Shown here one piece after another: positions 8,382 to 17,218 of a stretch of DNA of 64,000 nucleotides. The notes below the pieces were generated by a model. The model made no database searches. It had not been told where the DNA came from and saw only the letters and a program-made list of their open reading frames with translations. The position numbers and the translations under genes are program-made. Source of the stretch: Candidatus Binatia bacterium. Its GTDB lineage: Bacteria; Vulcanimicrobiota; Vulcanimicrobiia; Vulcanimicrobiales; Vulcanimicrobiaceae. The DNA lies in contig DATKMJ010000021.1 in NCBI GenBank assembly GCA_035541935.1, positions 42,341 to 106,340 on the forward strand, written 5' to 3'. Positions within the stretch are counted from its first letter, which is position 1; the number at the start of each line of letters is the position of its first letter.

Positions 8382-9191
8382 ATGACGCCGTACGAGCGGT
8401 TCCGCGCGCTGCACGAAGGTCCGAACGCCTTCGTGATGCCCAACGCGTGGGACGGGGCGTCGGCGGCGCTGCTCGCGCGAGCCGGCTTCGAAGCCATCGG
8501 CAGCACCTCGCTCGGGCTCGCGCTCTCGCTCGGCCGCCGCGACGGCTGCCACGCGGTCTCGCGCGCCGAGGCGATCGAACACGCCGCATTTCTCGCGCGC
8601 ACGAGCGGTCTGCCCGTCAACGGCGACCTGGAGGACGGGTTCGGCGCGGAGCCCGGCGCGGTCGTCGCGACGGTGCGCGCCGCGATCGAGGCCGGCTTGG
8701 CCGGGCTCGGCATCGAGGATACGACGGCCGATCCCGCCCGGCCGATTCACTCGTTCGACGACGCCGTCGCGCGCGTTCGCGCCGCCGCCGATGCGGCGCG
8801 CGGCCGCATCCTCGTGACCGGACGCACCGACAACTTCCTCAACGGCAGACCCGATCTCGACGACACGATACGGCGGCTCGCTGCGTTCGCCGAAGCCGGC
8901 GCCGACGTGCTCTATGCGCCGGCGCTCCCCGATCTCGACGCGATCGTCGCCGTCGTGCGCGCGGTCGCGCCGAAACCGGTCAACGTGCTCATCGGTCCGG
9001 AGGACGGCGCCGTGCCGCTCGCGCGTCTATCGGAGATCGGCGTGCGCCGCGTCAGCCTCGGCGGCTCGCTCTATCGCGTCGCGATGACGGCGCTCGCGCG
9101 GACGGCGGTAGAACTCCGCAACGGAGACCTCGCCTCGGCGATGGGAGCGATTCCGGGAAGAGAGATCGCCGCGCTTCTGCCGGAGTTCTAG
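8382..9191 (+). CDS. Isocitrate lyase / PEP mutase superfamily protein
   Basis: Cytoplasmic TIM-barrel lyase of the PEP phosphonomutase-like group, which handles C-C or C-P bonds in 2-oxo acid derivatives with bound Mg2+. The N-terminal block FVMPNAWDGASAALLARAGF is the usual opening, NGDLEDGFG near residue 82 is the metal-binding acidic motif, and GLAGLGIEDTT follows at the expected spacing; GRTDNF is also typical. At ~269 residues it is full length. ATG at 8382 has GAGGAG eight bases upstream; GTG at 8373 is the alternative. The reaction is unknown: oxaloacetate hydrolase, methylisocitrate lyase-like and carboxyphosphonate-type activities all occur in this group. Confidence 0.88.
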   Translation: MTPYERFRALHEGPNAFVMPNAWDGASAALLARAGFEAIGSTSLGLALSLGRRDGCHAVSRAEAIEHAAFLARTSGLPVNGDLEDGFGAEPGAVVATVRAAIEAGLAGLGIEDTTADPARPIHSFDDAVARVRAAADAARGRILVTGRTDNFLNGRPDLDDTIRRLAAFAEAGADVLYAPALPDLDAIVAVVRAVAPKPVNVLIGPEDGAVPLARLSEIGVRRVSLGGSLYRVAMTALARTAVELRNGDLASAMGAIPGREIAALLPEF

Positions 9192-10501
9192 ATTCCCTCA
9201 AGCTCGTTCGCGACCCAAACGTTGCCGCGATCGCGGTACGCCGGCGACTCGCCCCAAGCGAAGTGCAGTCTGCCGGCGACATCGATCGCCATGCGAAAGT
9301 AGTCGCCATACGGAAAATCGAATCCGGCACGCGACTGATACGGATAGCCGCCGTCGTTCGAGATGACGCTCTCGCGCGACCACGTGCCGCCGCCGTTTCT
9401 GCTCTCGCGATAGTAGAGGTTCCAAACCCCCGTGCGACGGTCTTCCCATGCGATGCGCACGTCGCCGGCCGCGCTTCCGGCAAGGACGGTCGGAAAGGAA
9501 TGCTCGGTGCCGGTAGGCGCGAGCGAGACGTCCTGGCGCGGCGAGAAGCTCGCGCCGTGATCGCTCGATTCGGCGAAGTAGATCCGCTGCGGCACGCGAT
9601 CGGAGACGGCCGGCGTCGCGTTCCATATCACGTAGACGCGGTCGTCGGAGCCGACGGCGAGCGAGATCTGCGATCCGAGGAAGACTCCGGCACCGCAGCG
9701 CCGACAGGGATAGCCGGCGCCGCCGTACGCGACGTGCGTCTCGGTCCACGTAACGCCGCCGTCGCTCGATCGTTCGATCCATACCTCCTCGGCCGGATGT
9801 TGCGGCGTGCTCTTCGTGCGGCTGCGGTTCCAGGCGAGGAAGATGCGGCCGCTCGAATCTATCCCCGCGCCGGAACAGAGAAACTGGCGCGGAGAAGAGC
9901 GAAACGACGAAATCGTGTGCTGCGTCCACGTGGCGCCGTCGTCGGTCGAGATCGCGGCGAAGAGCGTGCGGTAGTTGTCGAAGCAGACCGCGATCGTCTT
10001 GCCGCGCGCGGCCATCGCATCCTTATCGAGCGCGTGCAGCTTTCCGGAGACGGCGATCGGGGCCGACCAGTTCACGCCGAGGTCGCTCGAGCGGACGATG
10101 CGAATCTGGCTGGCAGGATCGTCTTGCATGTACGTGAGCAGCAGCGTTCGTCCGTCGTTAGGATCGATTGCCATCCAGGGGTCGAACTGACCCGTATGCG
10201 TCGGCGTCGGATCGGCCGTCACGGGCTGCGTCCACGTCGCGCCGCCGTCGTCGGAGCGCTGCACCTGGAGATGCTTGCCGCTGAGATGCGTGATCGTTGC
10301 GTAGAGACGTCCCGAGCCGTCGGCGACGAGGTACGGCTCCCAATCGTCCCCGTGGGGCCAGCCGATCCGCACGTTATGCGAGAAACGCTCCTTCAGCGGG
10401 CGCGCCTCCTTCGCCGGGATGGCCGGACTGAGGATCGGCGGGGCCGAGACGTTACAGCCGGCAAGCAGAAGGGCGATTGCCGCAAACGCGCGTCGTCGCA
10501 T
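9188..10501 (-). CDS. Sialidase-type (BNR/Asp-box) beta-propeller lipoprotein
   Basis: Predicted lipoprotein: MRRRAFAAIALLLAGC has a lipobox ending at Cys16, which supports the ATG at 10501 over the longer reading. The body carries at least six Asp-box repeats of the S-x-D-x-G-x-x-W type (SDDGGATW, SSDLGVNW, STDDGATW, SSDGGVTW, SSDHGASF, SRNGGGTW), which define a six-bladed propeller like that of sialidases and WD40/YCF48-like proteins. I could not place the sialidase catalytic Arg triad or Tyr/Glu pair, so glycosidase activity is not claimed. Its 3' end overlaps the PEP-mutase gene by 4 bases, convergently, and it is divergent from the NRAMP gene 13 bases away. Confidence 0.88.
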   Translation of the reverse strand: MRRRAFAAIALLLAGCNVSAPPILSPAIPAKEARPLKERFSHNVRIGWPHGDDWEPYLVADGSGRLYATITHLSGKHLQVQRSDDGGATWTQPVTADPTPTHTGQFDPWMAIDPNDGRTLLLTYMQDDPASQIRIVRSSDLGVNWSAPIAVSGKLHALDKDAMAARGKTIAVCFDNYRTLFAAISTDDGATWTQHTISSFRSSPRQFLCSGAGIDSSGRIFLAWNRSRTKSTPQHPAEEVWIERSSDGGVTWTETHVAYGGAGYPCRRCGAGVFLGSQISLAVGSDDRVYVIWNATPAVSDRVPQRIYFAESSDHGASFSPRQDVSLAPTGTEHSFPTVLAGSAAGDVRIAWEDRRTGVWNLYYRESRNGGGTWSRESVISNDGGYPYQSRAGFDFPYGDYFRMAIDVAGRLHFAWGESPAYRDRGNVWVANELEGI

Positions 10502-10514
10502 CGTGGCTAACGTT

Positions 10515-11774
10515 ATGGATCGCCTGCGCAAATTCTTCGCCAACCTCGGCCCCGGCCTGATCACCGGGGCCGCTGACGACGATCCGTCGGGGATCTCCAC
10601 ATACTCGGTCGCCGGAGCGACGGCCGGCTACTCGATGCTCTGGCTCACGCTCGTCTCGACGCCGATGATGGCGGTCATTCAGGGAATGTGCGCGCGCATC
10701 GCGATGGTGAACGGCGAGGGACTCGCCGCGGTCATGCGCAAACGCCTCCCGCGCTGGCTCGCCTATTCGCTGGCGCTGATCGTCGTCGTCGCCAATACGT
10801 TCAATCTCGGCGCGGATATCGGCGGCATGGCCGCCGCCGCGAATCTCGTCGTGCCGGTGCCGCCCGACGCGCTCGTCTTTCTCTTCGGCATCGGGATGAT
10901 AGTGGCGCAGACCTGGCTCCCGTACGAGACGCTCTCGAAGATCTTCAAGTGGTTGACGCTCGCGCTCTTTGCCTACGTCGTAACGGCGTTCGTCGTCCAT
11001 CCGCCGTGGAAGGAGGTGCTCGTCTCGTTTGCGGTGCCGCACCTGCGCTTCGAGGCGGCCTGGCTCTCGACGATGGTCGGCGTGCTCGGCACGACGATCA
11101 CGCCCTATCTGTTCTACTGGCAGGCGTCGCTGATGGTCGAAGAGGACAAAGAGCACGGCAAGCGCACGGTCGCCTCGCGCCGCGGAACCGACGCCGTGGC
11201 GATCGCCGACATGCACTCCGACGTGAACGTCGGCATGATCTACTCGAATATCGTCGCGTTCTTCATCATCGTCACGACCGCCGCGACGCTCGGCGCGCAC
11301 GGTCACCCGATCGCGACCGCGCAAGAGGCCGCGCGCGCGCTGCGTCCCTTGGCGGGCCAGTTTGCGGAGTTGCTCTTCGCGCTCGGTATGGTCGGCACGG
11401 GCATTCTCGCCGTACCCGTGCTCGCGACGTCGTCGGCCTACGTCGTAGCGGAGACGCTGAAGTTTCGCGAAGGGTTGAGCGAGCCGGTTCGCCGAGCGAC
11501 GCGCTTTTACGGCATCATCGCGGTCGGCATCCTGATCGGGATCACGATGAACCTTCTGCGCGTCGACGCGATCAAGGCGCTCTTCTGGTCGGCCGTCCTC
11601 AACGGCATCGCCGCGGTTCCGCTGATCGCCGTCGTCGTTTGGCTCGCATCGAGCCGCGAGGTGATGGGAAAGTGGACGAGTTCGCCCTTGGCGCGCGCGT
11701 GGGGCTGGGTGACGGTCGCGCTGATGGGCGGCGCGACGATCGGAATGTTCTACTTCATCGCGCGCCCGTCGTAG
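10515..11774 (+). CDS. NRAMP-family divalent metal transporter, possibly Mg2+ (NRMT-like)
   Basis: Integral membrane transporter of the SLC11/NRAMP fold with about 11 hydrophobic helices over 419 residues. In Mn2+/Fe2+ NRAMPs helix 1 carries DPGN and helix 6 carries a metal-binding Met (MPH). Here helix 1 reads DDDPSGISTYS (Asn replaced by Gly at about residue 26) and helix 6 reads TTITPYLFYWQ (Met replaced by Thr near residue 195). Loss of the soft Met ligand and of the Asn is what I recall for the NRAMP-related Mg2+ transporters, so Mg2+ is a reasonable inference. The ATG at 10515 gives a normal N terminus (RKFFANLGPGLITGAADDD). Confidence 0.9.
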   Translation: MDRLRKFFANLGPGLITGAADDDPSGISTYSVAGATAGYSMLWLTLVSTPMMAVIQGMCARIAMVNGEGLAAVMRKRLPRWLAYSLALIVVVANTFNLGADIGGMAAAANLVVPVPPDALVFLFGIGMIVAQTWLPYETLSKIFKWLTLALFAYVVTAFVVHPPWKEVLVSFAVPHLRFEAAWLSTMVGVLGTTITPYLFYWQASLMVEEDKEHGKRTVASRRGTDAVAIADMHSDVNVGMIYSNIVAFFIIVTTAATLGAHGHPIATAQEAARALRPLAGQFAELLFALGMVGTGILAVPVLATSSAYVVAETLKFREGLSEPVRRATRFYGIIAVGILIGITMNLLRVDAIKALFWSAVLNGIAAVPLIAVVVWLASSREVMGKWTSSPLARAWGWVTVALMGGATIGMFYFIARPS

Positions 11775-11951
11775 GCGCTACTACGAGATCTCCTGGAGCT
11801 GGTTGACGGCCGTTCAGCGTGACGTTCCGGCGGCGGAGCAGAGGGAGGGTGCCGCCGCGGCGAGGCGCGTGGGGTTCATCTTCCACCAGCGTATCGAGCG
11901 GTCGTAAAGAAAGTCTGAAGGAGCGGGCGTCGGCATCGTCAGAGTCTGCCC

Positions 11952-13397
11952 GTGGTGGATTCGCTCTTCGATGGTCCCGGCTCGCTGCGCGAGCCGTCGG
12001 AACGCCTGGCTTTCTGGCTGACCGCGTTCTTCTCGTTTCCGGCGGCGCTCGCGATCGGATACGTGCTGCACGAGTCCATCGGCGCCTCGCAGGTCGCGCT
12101 CTTCATCGTGGTCGCCATGGTTTACGTGACGCTCGCGCGCGGCCGTCTGCTCGGCTCGAGCGTCCGCGTGCACCAGCGGCAGTATCCGCGCGTCTTCGTC
12201 ATCGTCCGCCGCGCCTGCGCGGCGCTCGAGATTCCGATGCCGCTGATCTTCGTCCGCGAGGATAACTACGTGCCGGTCGTCGCGCTCGGCTTCGGCGTGC
12301 CGTACGCGCTGGTGCTCTCGAGTCACTGGATCGAGCTCTTCGCCGACGACGAGCTCGCCTTCATGATCGGGCGGGAGCTCGGGCACATCGCCGCCGGCCA
12401 CACGCGGTTCCACTCGCTGCTCAGCGTGAACGGGAACGAGAACCCGATAATCTCGCTGATCTTCGGCGGCTGGCTGCGGCGCTGCGCGCTCACCTGCGAT
12501 AAGGTCGGTCTGCTCTGCTGCGGCTCGATCGATGCCGCGATTCGCGCGATGGGCGTCGCCGCTTTCCACGAGTTCGGCCGGAGAGTGGATTACGAGGCGT
12601 TCGCCGAGCAGCATGCCGAGGTGCAGTCCGACTCCGTCCTGCGCTGGGGAGAGTGGCTGAGCGCCGAGCCGTACGCGACGCGGCGCATAGATTCGCTGCG
12701 CACGTTCATCGTCTCGCAGTCGTACGCGAATGCGGAGGCGTGGTTCTTGCGCGAACGCGACGAGGAGCCCCCGGCAATTCCCGCGCCCGGCGAAGCGCAC
12801 GTCGCGACGCGCGACTGCGCCGGCTGGTGGCGGCGCTTCGCGGCCGTCGGAATAGACGCGATCGTCGTCAGCGCCATCATCACGTCGTTCGGCGGCAGCG
12901 TCGTCGGATCGCACGTGGAGCGGAAAGCCGCGATCCCGTCGTCGGGTCGCGCGGCCGCGAAGGCCGCCGTCGCGGAGGAGCCCGACGCCGAGGGAACGAT
13001 CGGCCCGCTCGCCGTCTCCGATCGCGGCGTCTCGTTGCGGGTAGGAAACGATAGCCTCCCGCTCTCCGTCGAGGGATTGGCGGAGCTGGTGAACGGCTTC
13101 GTCAACCGTCTCGGCTTCTTTTTCTGGTTCCCGCTCTATCTCGCGCTCCTCGTCATCGTTGCGGGGCAGACGTTTGGAATGATGATCGCCGGCTTGCGGG
13201 TCGTCACCACCGACTTCCGCAAGCCGAGCATCGCGCGCGTCTTCGTGCGCTACGCGATCGTCTTCACGATCTGGTGGGTGATCGTGCCGCTCAGTTTCGT
13301 CTGGCGGCGCATTCTGCTCCACGACCGATGGACGAAGACGCGCGTCGTTAAGGTGGAACGCGTCGTCGCCCGCATCACAGGAACTATGGCCCCGTAA
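11952..13397 (+). CDS. M48-like membrane protein fused to RDD domain, HExxH broken
   Basis: Two-part membrane protein of 481 residues. Residues ~20-70 give two membrane helices, and residues ~75-260 match the M48 (HtpX/Ste24-like) peptidase domain, with DDELAFMIGRELGHIAAGH and LTCDKVGLLCC. The zinc motif should be HELGH; here the first His is Arg (RELGH, about residue 140), which should prevent normal zinc binding. Residues ~290-480 form an RDD domain: WWRRFAAVGIDAIVVS, then FGMMIAGLRVVT near the end. GTG at 11952 is used, with another GTG next to it. Membrane quality control or chaperone-like scaffolding would fit, but no activity can be claimed. Confidence 0.82.
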   Translation: MVDSLFDGPGSLREPSERLAFWLTAFFSFPAALAIGYVLHESIGASQVALFIVVAMVYVTLARGRLLGSSVRVHQRQYPRVFVIVRRACAALEIPMPLIFVREDNYVPVVALGFGVPYALVLSSHWIELFADDELAFMIGRELGHIAAGHTRFHSLLSVNGNENPIISLIFGGWLRRCALTCDKVGLLCCGSIDAAIRAMGVAAFHEFGRRVDYEAFAEQHAEVQSDSVLRWGEWLSAEPYATRRIDSLRTFIVSQSYANAEAWFLRERDEEPPAIPAPGEAHVATRDCAGWWRRFAAVGIDAIVVSAIITSFGGSVVGSHVERKAAIPSSGRAAAKAAVAEEPDAEGTIGPLAVSDRGVSLRVGNDSLPLSVEGLAELVNGFVNRLGFFFWFPLYLALLVIVAGQTFGMMIAGLRVVTTDFRKPSIARVFVRYAIVFTIWWVIVPLSFVWRRILLHDRWTKTRVVKVERVVARITGTMAP

Positions 13398-13400
13398 CTT

Positions 13401-14336
13401 TTACGGCTCCGATTTTACGGTTAGGCGAACGGCGGCGGTGCCGGAGATCACGTGCGCGACCGAGGCGTTCTGGCTGACGCTGTCGATCTGCAGCTTTCCG
13501 ACGTTCTCGTCGACGTGGAGCACTTGGTGCGTCGTGGGATCCACCAGCGATTTCTGCTTGATGATGTCGAAGATCTGCCCCGTCGCGACGCCGGCGTTCT
13601 GGCCGATGTCGATGATGACGTTGTGTCCGTCTATGGCGGCGATGTGGCCGCTGAGCACCGGAGCGGCCGGACCCGCGTTGAAGCGGCTCGGATCGATCGC
13701 GCTCGCGATCTTCCCCGCCTCGTCGTCGATCAGGTGTCCCATGTCGCTGTTGACGAACGTCTCGTTGCTGTACGAGCCGCCGGCGTAGCCGGAGAATCCG
13801 CTCGCATTCCACGACGTTCCCGTGCGCGTCGCCTCGTCGGAGAAGCTCTGCACGATCTGACCGGTTCTCGCGTCGATGACGCGCACCGCGACCTTGATCG
13901 TCACGCGGTGCGTGTTGACTCCGCCCGCCGCCGCACCGACGATGCCCGGTATATAGCTGCCGGCGCTGGCGCCGCTCTGCCCGGTCTGATCGAACTGGAG
14001 GATGTTGCCGGTGACGAGATAGCGCGCGCCGACCATCTTGCCTGCGGTGACCGCCGTCTGCGGATCGACCTCGCCGCTTGCGCCGAGTTGATGCTCGCCG
14101 AGCGTCGAACTCAGGTGCGTGCGGTCGAGAACGTTGAACTTGCCGCTGTTGACCATCTGGTCGGTGACGAGGTCGGAGAGCGCCACGCCCGGCTGGAACG
14201 AGCCGTACCAGTCCGAGGTGAGGCCCTTGGTCGAGAAGTCGAGCACTGCGATCGAGGGCCGAGCCTGCGCGGCCGCGACGAGCGGCGAGAGCGCGAGCGC
14301 GGCTACGATGGAGAGGCTAGCGAAGAGTCGGTACAC
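13401..14336 (-). CDS. Exported CsgG/LpoB-family protein
   Basis: Periplasmic protein with a Sec signal peptide (MYRLFASLSIVAALALSPL, cleavage after AAAQA). Residues ~28-190 match the CsgG/LpoB/FlgT-type fold: IAVLDFSTKG at the start, LVTDQMVNSGKFNVLDR, and AGKMVGARYLVTGNI. The family includes outer-membrane curli-secretion pores and activators of penicillin-binding proteins. There is no lipobox Cys, so it is not the lipoprotein form. The C-terminal ~80 residues (HNVIIDIGQNAGVATGQIF) look like the small barrel at the end of FlgT. No curli or flagellar gene lies nearby. It is convergent with the M48-RDD gene 3 bases away. Confidence 0.85.
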   Translation of the reverse strand: MYRLFASLSIVAALALSPLVAAAQARPSIAVLDFSTKGLTSDWYGSFQPGVALSDLVTDQMVNSGKFNVLDRTHLSSTLGEHQLGASGEVDPQTAVTAGKMVGARYLVTGNILQFDQTGQSGASAGSYIPGIVGAAAGGVNTHRVTIKVAVRVIDARTGQIVQSFSDEATRTGTSWNASGFSGYAGGSYSNETFVNSDMGHLIDDEAGKIASAIDPSRFNAGPAAPVLSGHIAAIDGHNVIIDIGQNAGVATGQIFDIIKQKSLVDPTTHQVLHVDENVGKLQIDSVSQNASVAHVISGTAAVRLTVKSEP

Positions 14337-14365
14337 GATATGCTCCTTGGCAGAAGAGGGAACCC

Positions 14366-14980
14366 ATGTGCGGTAGATTCACGCTAACCAAGCCCGAGGC
14401 CCTCGCGGTCGCGTTTCCACGCTTTCGCTTTCCCGAGTTCAGCGAGACGAGGCTCCCGCGCTACAACGTCGCCCCGGCCCAAGGCGTGCTCGGCGTCCGC
14501 AACGACGGCCGCGACCTCGTCGAGGAGCTGCGCTGGGGGATCCGCGGCCGAATCAACGTCCGCGCCGAGTCGATCCTCGCGCGCCGCGGCCCGGTTCGCC
14601 GCCGCTGCATCGAGTTTGCCGACGGTTTCTACGAGTGGTCCCAGCGGCGGCCGTTCTATTTCACGCTGAAGACGGGCGAGCCGTTTGCCTTCGCGGGCCT
14701 GTGGGAGCCGGAGAACGGATCGGCGGAGTGCGACGTCGCGACCTGCGAGCCCAACGCGCTCGTTGCGCGCGTCCACGACCGGATGCCGGCGATCCTCACG
14801 AGAGAGGCCGTCGATCTCTGGCTCGATCCCGATCCGCTGCCGCCCGCCGTCGCGGCCTCGTTACTGCGGCCGCTCGACGCCGCGCTGATGTCGGTGCGCG
14901 AGGTCTCGACGCGCGTGAATAACGCGAACTACGACGCGGCCGACGTGCTCGACGAGCCGGCCGAGCCGCGGCTCTTCTGA
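14366..14980 (+). CDS. yedK: SRAP domain protein (YedK/HMCES-like)
   Basis: SOS-response-associated peptidase fold, which in characterised members shields abasic sites in single-stranded DNA by forming a thiazolidine crosslink through Cys2. The start MCGRFTLTKPE leaves Cys2 exposed after Met removal. Other conserved points are YNVAPAQ, NVRAESI, FADGFYEWSQ with the catalytic Glu, and RVHDRMPAIL with the conserved His. At 204 residues it is full length. The ATG at 14366 follows AAGAGGGAA. The last 52 bases overlap, antisense, the end of the membrane-protein gene on the other strand. Confidence 0.95.
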   Translation: MCGRFTLTKPEALAVAFPRFRFPEFSETRLPRYNVAPAQGVLGVRNDGRDLVEELRWGIRGRINVRAESILARRGPVRRRCIEFADGFYEWSQRRPFYFTLKTGEPFAFAGLWEPENGSAECDVATCEPNALVARVHDRMPAILTREAVDLWLDPDPLPPAVAASLLRPLDAALMSVREVSTRVNNANYDAADVLDEPAEPRLF

Positions 14981-15633
14981 AACGCGAGCACGATGCCGGT
15001 CGCGATCAGCCAGAGCGCGGCCGGAATCGCGCCGAGATATCCCGGTCCGGGCTGGCCCGGCGCCATCGTCGATTCGGTGAAGAAGATCGAGAACGTCGCC
15101 ATCGCCGCGCCGATCGCCGCGAGATAGCCGAAGATCGCGAGCCACTTCGGAGCGCGGTCGTGCCGGTTCATGCTGTGCGCGGCGGCGAAGAGGAAGATCG
15201 AGACGGGCGCGTAGCCGAGCCCGCCCTGCGTGAAGAAGAACGCGTCGTAGATGCCGGCGAGCTCGTGCGACTTAAAGACGTCCGGCGTCGCGTAGAGCGC
15301 GGCCGTTAGAACCGACGCGGCGAAGAGCGACGTCGCGACCATGACGATGCCGGCGCCGAGAGCGAAGGTCGGCAGCCCCTCCTCGCGTCCGGGCGCGTGA
15401 ATGAGATAACTGCGCAGCCCGACGATGAACCAGAGGAAGAAGGCTGCGGCCGGGAAGGTGAGCCACGCGCCGCAGAGCAGCCCGAAACGATGCGTGTCGA
15501 TCGCCAGCGCGACTTCGTTCGGCTTGAATCCGAGCGTCGGCATTCCGTTGGTCATGAACGTCGCGATCACCAAGACGGCGACGTAGGCGATGGCCGACCA
15601 GCCTGCGGAGCGCTCCGCCTGTACGTTCTCCAT
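14929..15633 (-). CDS. Six-helix membrane protein of unknown function
   Basis: Integral membrane protein with six clear hydrophobic segments over 234 residues (about residues 12-30, 50-72, 86-112, 125-150, 160-185 and 195-220). Short conserved-looking features are THRFGLLCGAWLTFPAAAF and GQPGPGYLG. The layout resembles the DUF4386-type membrane proteins, but the match is not firm. The serine-rich C-terminal tail is read from bases that are antisense to the end of the SRAP gene. Nothing in the sequence points to a substrate. Confidence 0.75.
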   Translation of the reverse strand: MENVQAERSAGWSAIAYVAVLVIATFMTNGMPTLGFKPNEVALAIDTHRFGLLCGAWLTFPAAAFFLWFIVGLRSYLIHAPGREEGLPTFALGAGIVMVATSLFAASVLTAALYATPDVFKSHELAGIYDAFFFTQGGLGYAPVSIFLFAAAHSMNRHDRAPKWLAIFGYLAAIGAAMATFSIFFTESTMAPGQPGPGYLGAIPAALWLIATGIVLAFQKSRGSAGSSSTSAAS

Positions 15634-15682
15634 GTGCGTTAAGCTGGTACCATCGCCTTATTGAATCCTTCCCGGGCGGCGG

Positions 15683-17218
15683 CTAGAGGCCGTAGTACTT
15701 CAACGCGGGCCACATCGCCGCGAGCGGGACGCGCGGGCGCGTGCAGAGATAGATCGGCAGCGGCCCCTCGAGCATCCAGCGGTAGTCGTTGCGGTAGACC
15801 GCGATCTGCTTCACGCTGCCGAACCACTTGAGCAGCAGCCAATAATCCGTCGCGCCGACGGCGAGCACCGAGCGCCCGCTGTAGCCGCGCGTCCCCCAGA
15901 GATAGTACGAGTTGTTTGGGCTGATCGCCGCCGGCAGACCGTAGCGCGGGCCGTAGTAATCGAGCGCGCCGGCATAGGCGTAGCGGTCGGCAAAGAGCGC
16001 CGTGACGCTCCGCTGCGCGGGCGGCAGCGACCAGTAGGCGCCGGCGACGGTCTGCGTCATCGTCTTCCAGCCGAGTTGATCGGCGAACATCGGGTTGATG
16101 AGATGGCTCTTGCCGTCCGGCGGAGCGGGACGGCTCAGCCCGATGAAACGCTCGTACGCCATGTACTGCGGCAACGGCAGAATCGGCAGCGAGAGCGGAA
16201 ACATCGGGATGCCGGCGATGAAGATCGCCGCGAGCGTCGCGAGCTGCGAGCGACGCCGCGTCGCCAATGCGTTCTCCATCGCGACCGCGCCCGCGGCAAA
16301 GAGCATCGGATAGAGTCCCTGGATGTAGTAGCCGCGCCCGATCGTGAGGATCAGCAGCCCGAGCAGCAGGAGATAGGCGATCGCGAGAAACCGGTACGCG
16401 GGCTCGCGATAGAGCCAGACGAGCCCCCACACCCAGACCGGCGCGTAGAGCGGATTCTGATACGCGAACTGCAGCCCGAACATGTAGAGCGCGTTGATCC
16501 AGCGATTCGGCGACTCGTCGGCCATGCCGTTAGCGAGCGCGTGCCGGTTCAGCTGATCGTTATGCAGCACCTCGAGCATCGGAAAGCCGTGCGATATCTG
16601 CCAGACGGCGTTGGGCAGGACGAGCAGCGCGGTAAGCGCGACGCCCGCGGCGAGCCATGGCGAACGCAGCAGCCGGGCGTGCCCGGCGACGAGCAACCCG
16701 GCGATCAACGCGAGCGCGAGCGCGGCGATCGAGTACTTCGCGTACATCGCGAGCGTCACGACGAGCGCGATTGGAATGTAGAGCCGGGCATCTCGCGTCT
16801 TCACGAGGCGGATCGTCAGGTAGAGCAGCGCCGTCCACGACGCCGGCGAGAGAAACTCGGTCGAGAGGCCGTACGCGATCCCGATCAGGCCGGGTGCGAG
16901 GACGATCGTCAGCGCGGTGACGCTCTGCGCGAAGCCGCGCCCGCCGAGCTCGCGCGCGATCGCGCATCCGAAGAGCACCGTGACGCCCGCGAGGACTCCG
17001 GGGAAGAAACGCAGCCCCCACACCGGATATCCGAACGGCGCGGTGAGCCACGTGACGAACGGCGCGAGCGGCGGCTGATCCACGTACCCCCACGCCAAGT
17101 GCTTCGCACAATCGATGAAGTAGAGTTCGTCTCGATAGTATCCGAAGCGGTGGCAGAAGGCGAGGTGGAGAGCGACGGTCGCAAGCGCGAGAACGTACGC
17201 GCTTGGAGAGAGCCTCAT
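15683..17218 (-). CDS. ArnT/PMT-like glycosyltransferase family 39 protein
   Basis: Multi-pass membrane glycosyltransferase of the GT39/ArnT class, which uses polyprenyl-phosphate sugars on the periplasmic face to modify lipid or protein. The first extracellular loop has the catalytic-type YYRDELYFIDCAKHLAWGY then VDQPPLAPF, with the acidic pair typical of the family. About 11 hydrophobic segments follow, then a soluble C-terminal tail of ~110 residues. At 511 residues the length is usual. Its start forms an ATGA overlap with the stop of the upstream membrane-protein gene, so both are probably translated together. The acceptor is unknown. Confidence 0.87.
   Translation of the reverse strand: MRLSPSAYVLALATVALHLAFCHRFGYYRDELYFIDCAKHLAWGYVDQPPLAPFVTWLTAPFGYPVWGLRFFPGVLAGVTVLFGCAIARELGGRGFAQSVTALTIVLAPGLIGIAYGLSTEFLSPASWTALLYLTIRLVKTRDARLYIPIALVVTLAMYAKYSIAALALALIAGLLVAGHARLLRSPWLAAGVALTALLVLPNAVWQISHGFPMLEVLHNDQLNRHALANGMADESPNRWINALYMFGLQFAYQNPLYAPVWVWGLVWLYREPAYRFLAIAYLLLLGLLILTIGRGYYIQGLYPMLFAAGAVAMENALATRRRSQLATLAAIFIAGIPMFPLSLPILPLPQYMAYERFIGLSRPAPPDGKSHLINPMFADQLGWKTMTQTVAGAYWSLPPAQRSVTALFADRYAYAGALDYYGPRYGLPAAISPNNSYYLWGTRGYSGRSVLAVGATDYWLLLKWFGSVKQIAVYRNDYRWMLEGPLPIYLCTRPRVPLAAMWPALKYYGL

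Noticed and set aside
11814..13322. Long minus-strand frame opposite the M48-RDD gene
   Set aside because: Composition (Arg/Asp/Glu/Ala-rich, no fold pattern) is that of a shadow of a GC-rich gene.
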